From DATKMG01 sp035541995 (lineage in GTDB: Bacteria; Acidobacteriota; Terriglobia; Versatilivoradales; Versatilivoraceae), in assembly GCA_035541995.1 (NCBI GenBank), contig DATKMG010000265.1:1-7176 (forward strand): a stretch of DNA of 7,176 nt, in the 5' to 3' direction. The stretch's first letter is position 1, and each line of letters opens with the position of its first letter. Positions 7,090 through 7,176 of this stretch are shown here, piece after piece. The notes below the pieces were generated by a model, which did not search any database, was not told the origin of the DNA, and was given only the letters and a program-made list of their open reading frames with translations. Made by a program: the position numbers and the translations under genes.

Positions 7090-7127
7090 GTAGCGCGGAC
7101 CTGTGATACTACAGGTCCGCGGCTCTA
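7090..7127 (-). repeat. REP-like hairpin repeat, copy B (inverted relative to copy A)
   Basis: A 38-base element with an 11-base-pair perfect stem: CGCGGACCTGT (7094-7104) pairs with ACAGGTCCGCG (7111-7121) around a 6-base loop. Read on the minus strand it begins TAGAGCCGC and ends GCGCTAC, matching copy A's TAGGGCCGC and GCGCTAC ends. Stem differences from copy A are matched on the opposite arm, so pairing is kept. The copies face each other across 18 bases (7072-7089), and their GCGCTAC and GTAGCGC ends could also pair with each other. Confidence 0.75.
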
Positions 7128-7176
7128 AATGTGGCTAGGAAGTGGAGGGGAGTTTTCTGCAATCACCCAGTTTCGC

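Noticed and set aside
7032..7127. Hairpin pair as a CRISPR array or an attachment site
   Set aside because: There are only two copies, inverted rather than direct, with imperfect sequence identity, and no cas or integrase gene is nearby.

Overview
The window carries four protein-coding genes and two long stretches without a convincing gene. It looks like a chromosomal segment from a free-living, non-actinobacterial bacterium of moderate GC content. An acidobacterial-type origin is my best guess, resting on general impression (gene mix, hairpin repeats) and not on any marker gene, so treat it as weak.

Layout. Positions 2-691 (+) hold the C-terminal end of a family 5 (oligopeptide/dipeptide-type) ABC transporter substrate-binding protein, cut by the window edge. 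It converges, across a 19-base spacer, on a minus-strand pair: a PilZ-domain protein (2020-1703) followed 23 bases later by a PfkB-family sugar kinase of fructokinase type (1679-711). From 2021 to 2473 lies a divergent intergenic region. On its minus strand is a 72-codon open stretch with no normal start whose translation faintly resembles part of the GTPase HflX; it may be a gene remnant.

The main gene is 2474-6190 (+), a 1238-residue enzyme of the Kgd/OdhA type. A short N-terminal segment and a linker lead into an E2-type succinyltransferase catalytic domain without a lipoyl domain, followed by a complete thiamine-diphosphate 2-oxoglutarate dehydrogenase E1. This architecture is best known from Actinobacteria.

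The last kilobase (6191-7176) has no convincing gene. It holds an AT-rich part with a 14-base perfect palindrome and a short decayed-looking reading frame, one terminator-like hairpin, and near the right end two inverted copies of a ~39-base hairpin repeat (7032-7071 and 7090-7127). Their stems differ only by paired compensatory changes, in the manner of REP/BIME elements.

Functionally the genes cover solute uptake, sugar phosphorylation, a probable c-di-GMP-responsive protein and a TCA-cycle step. Apart from the PilZ-kinase pair there is no evidence that they form one pathway.
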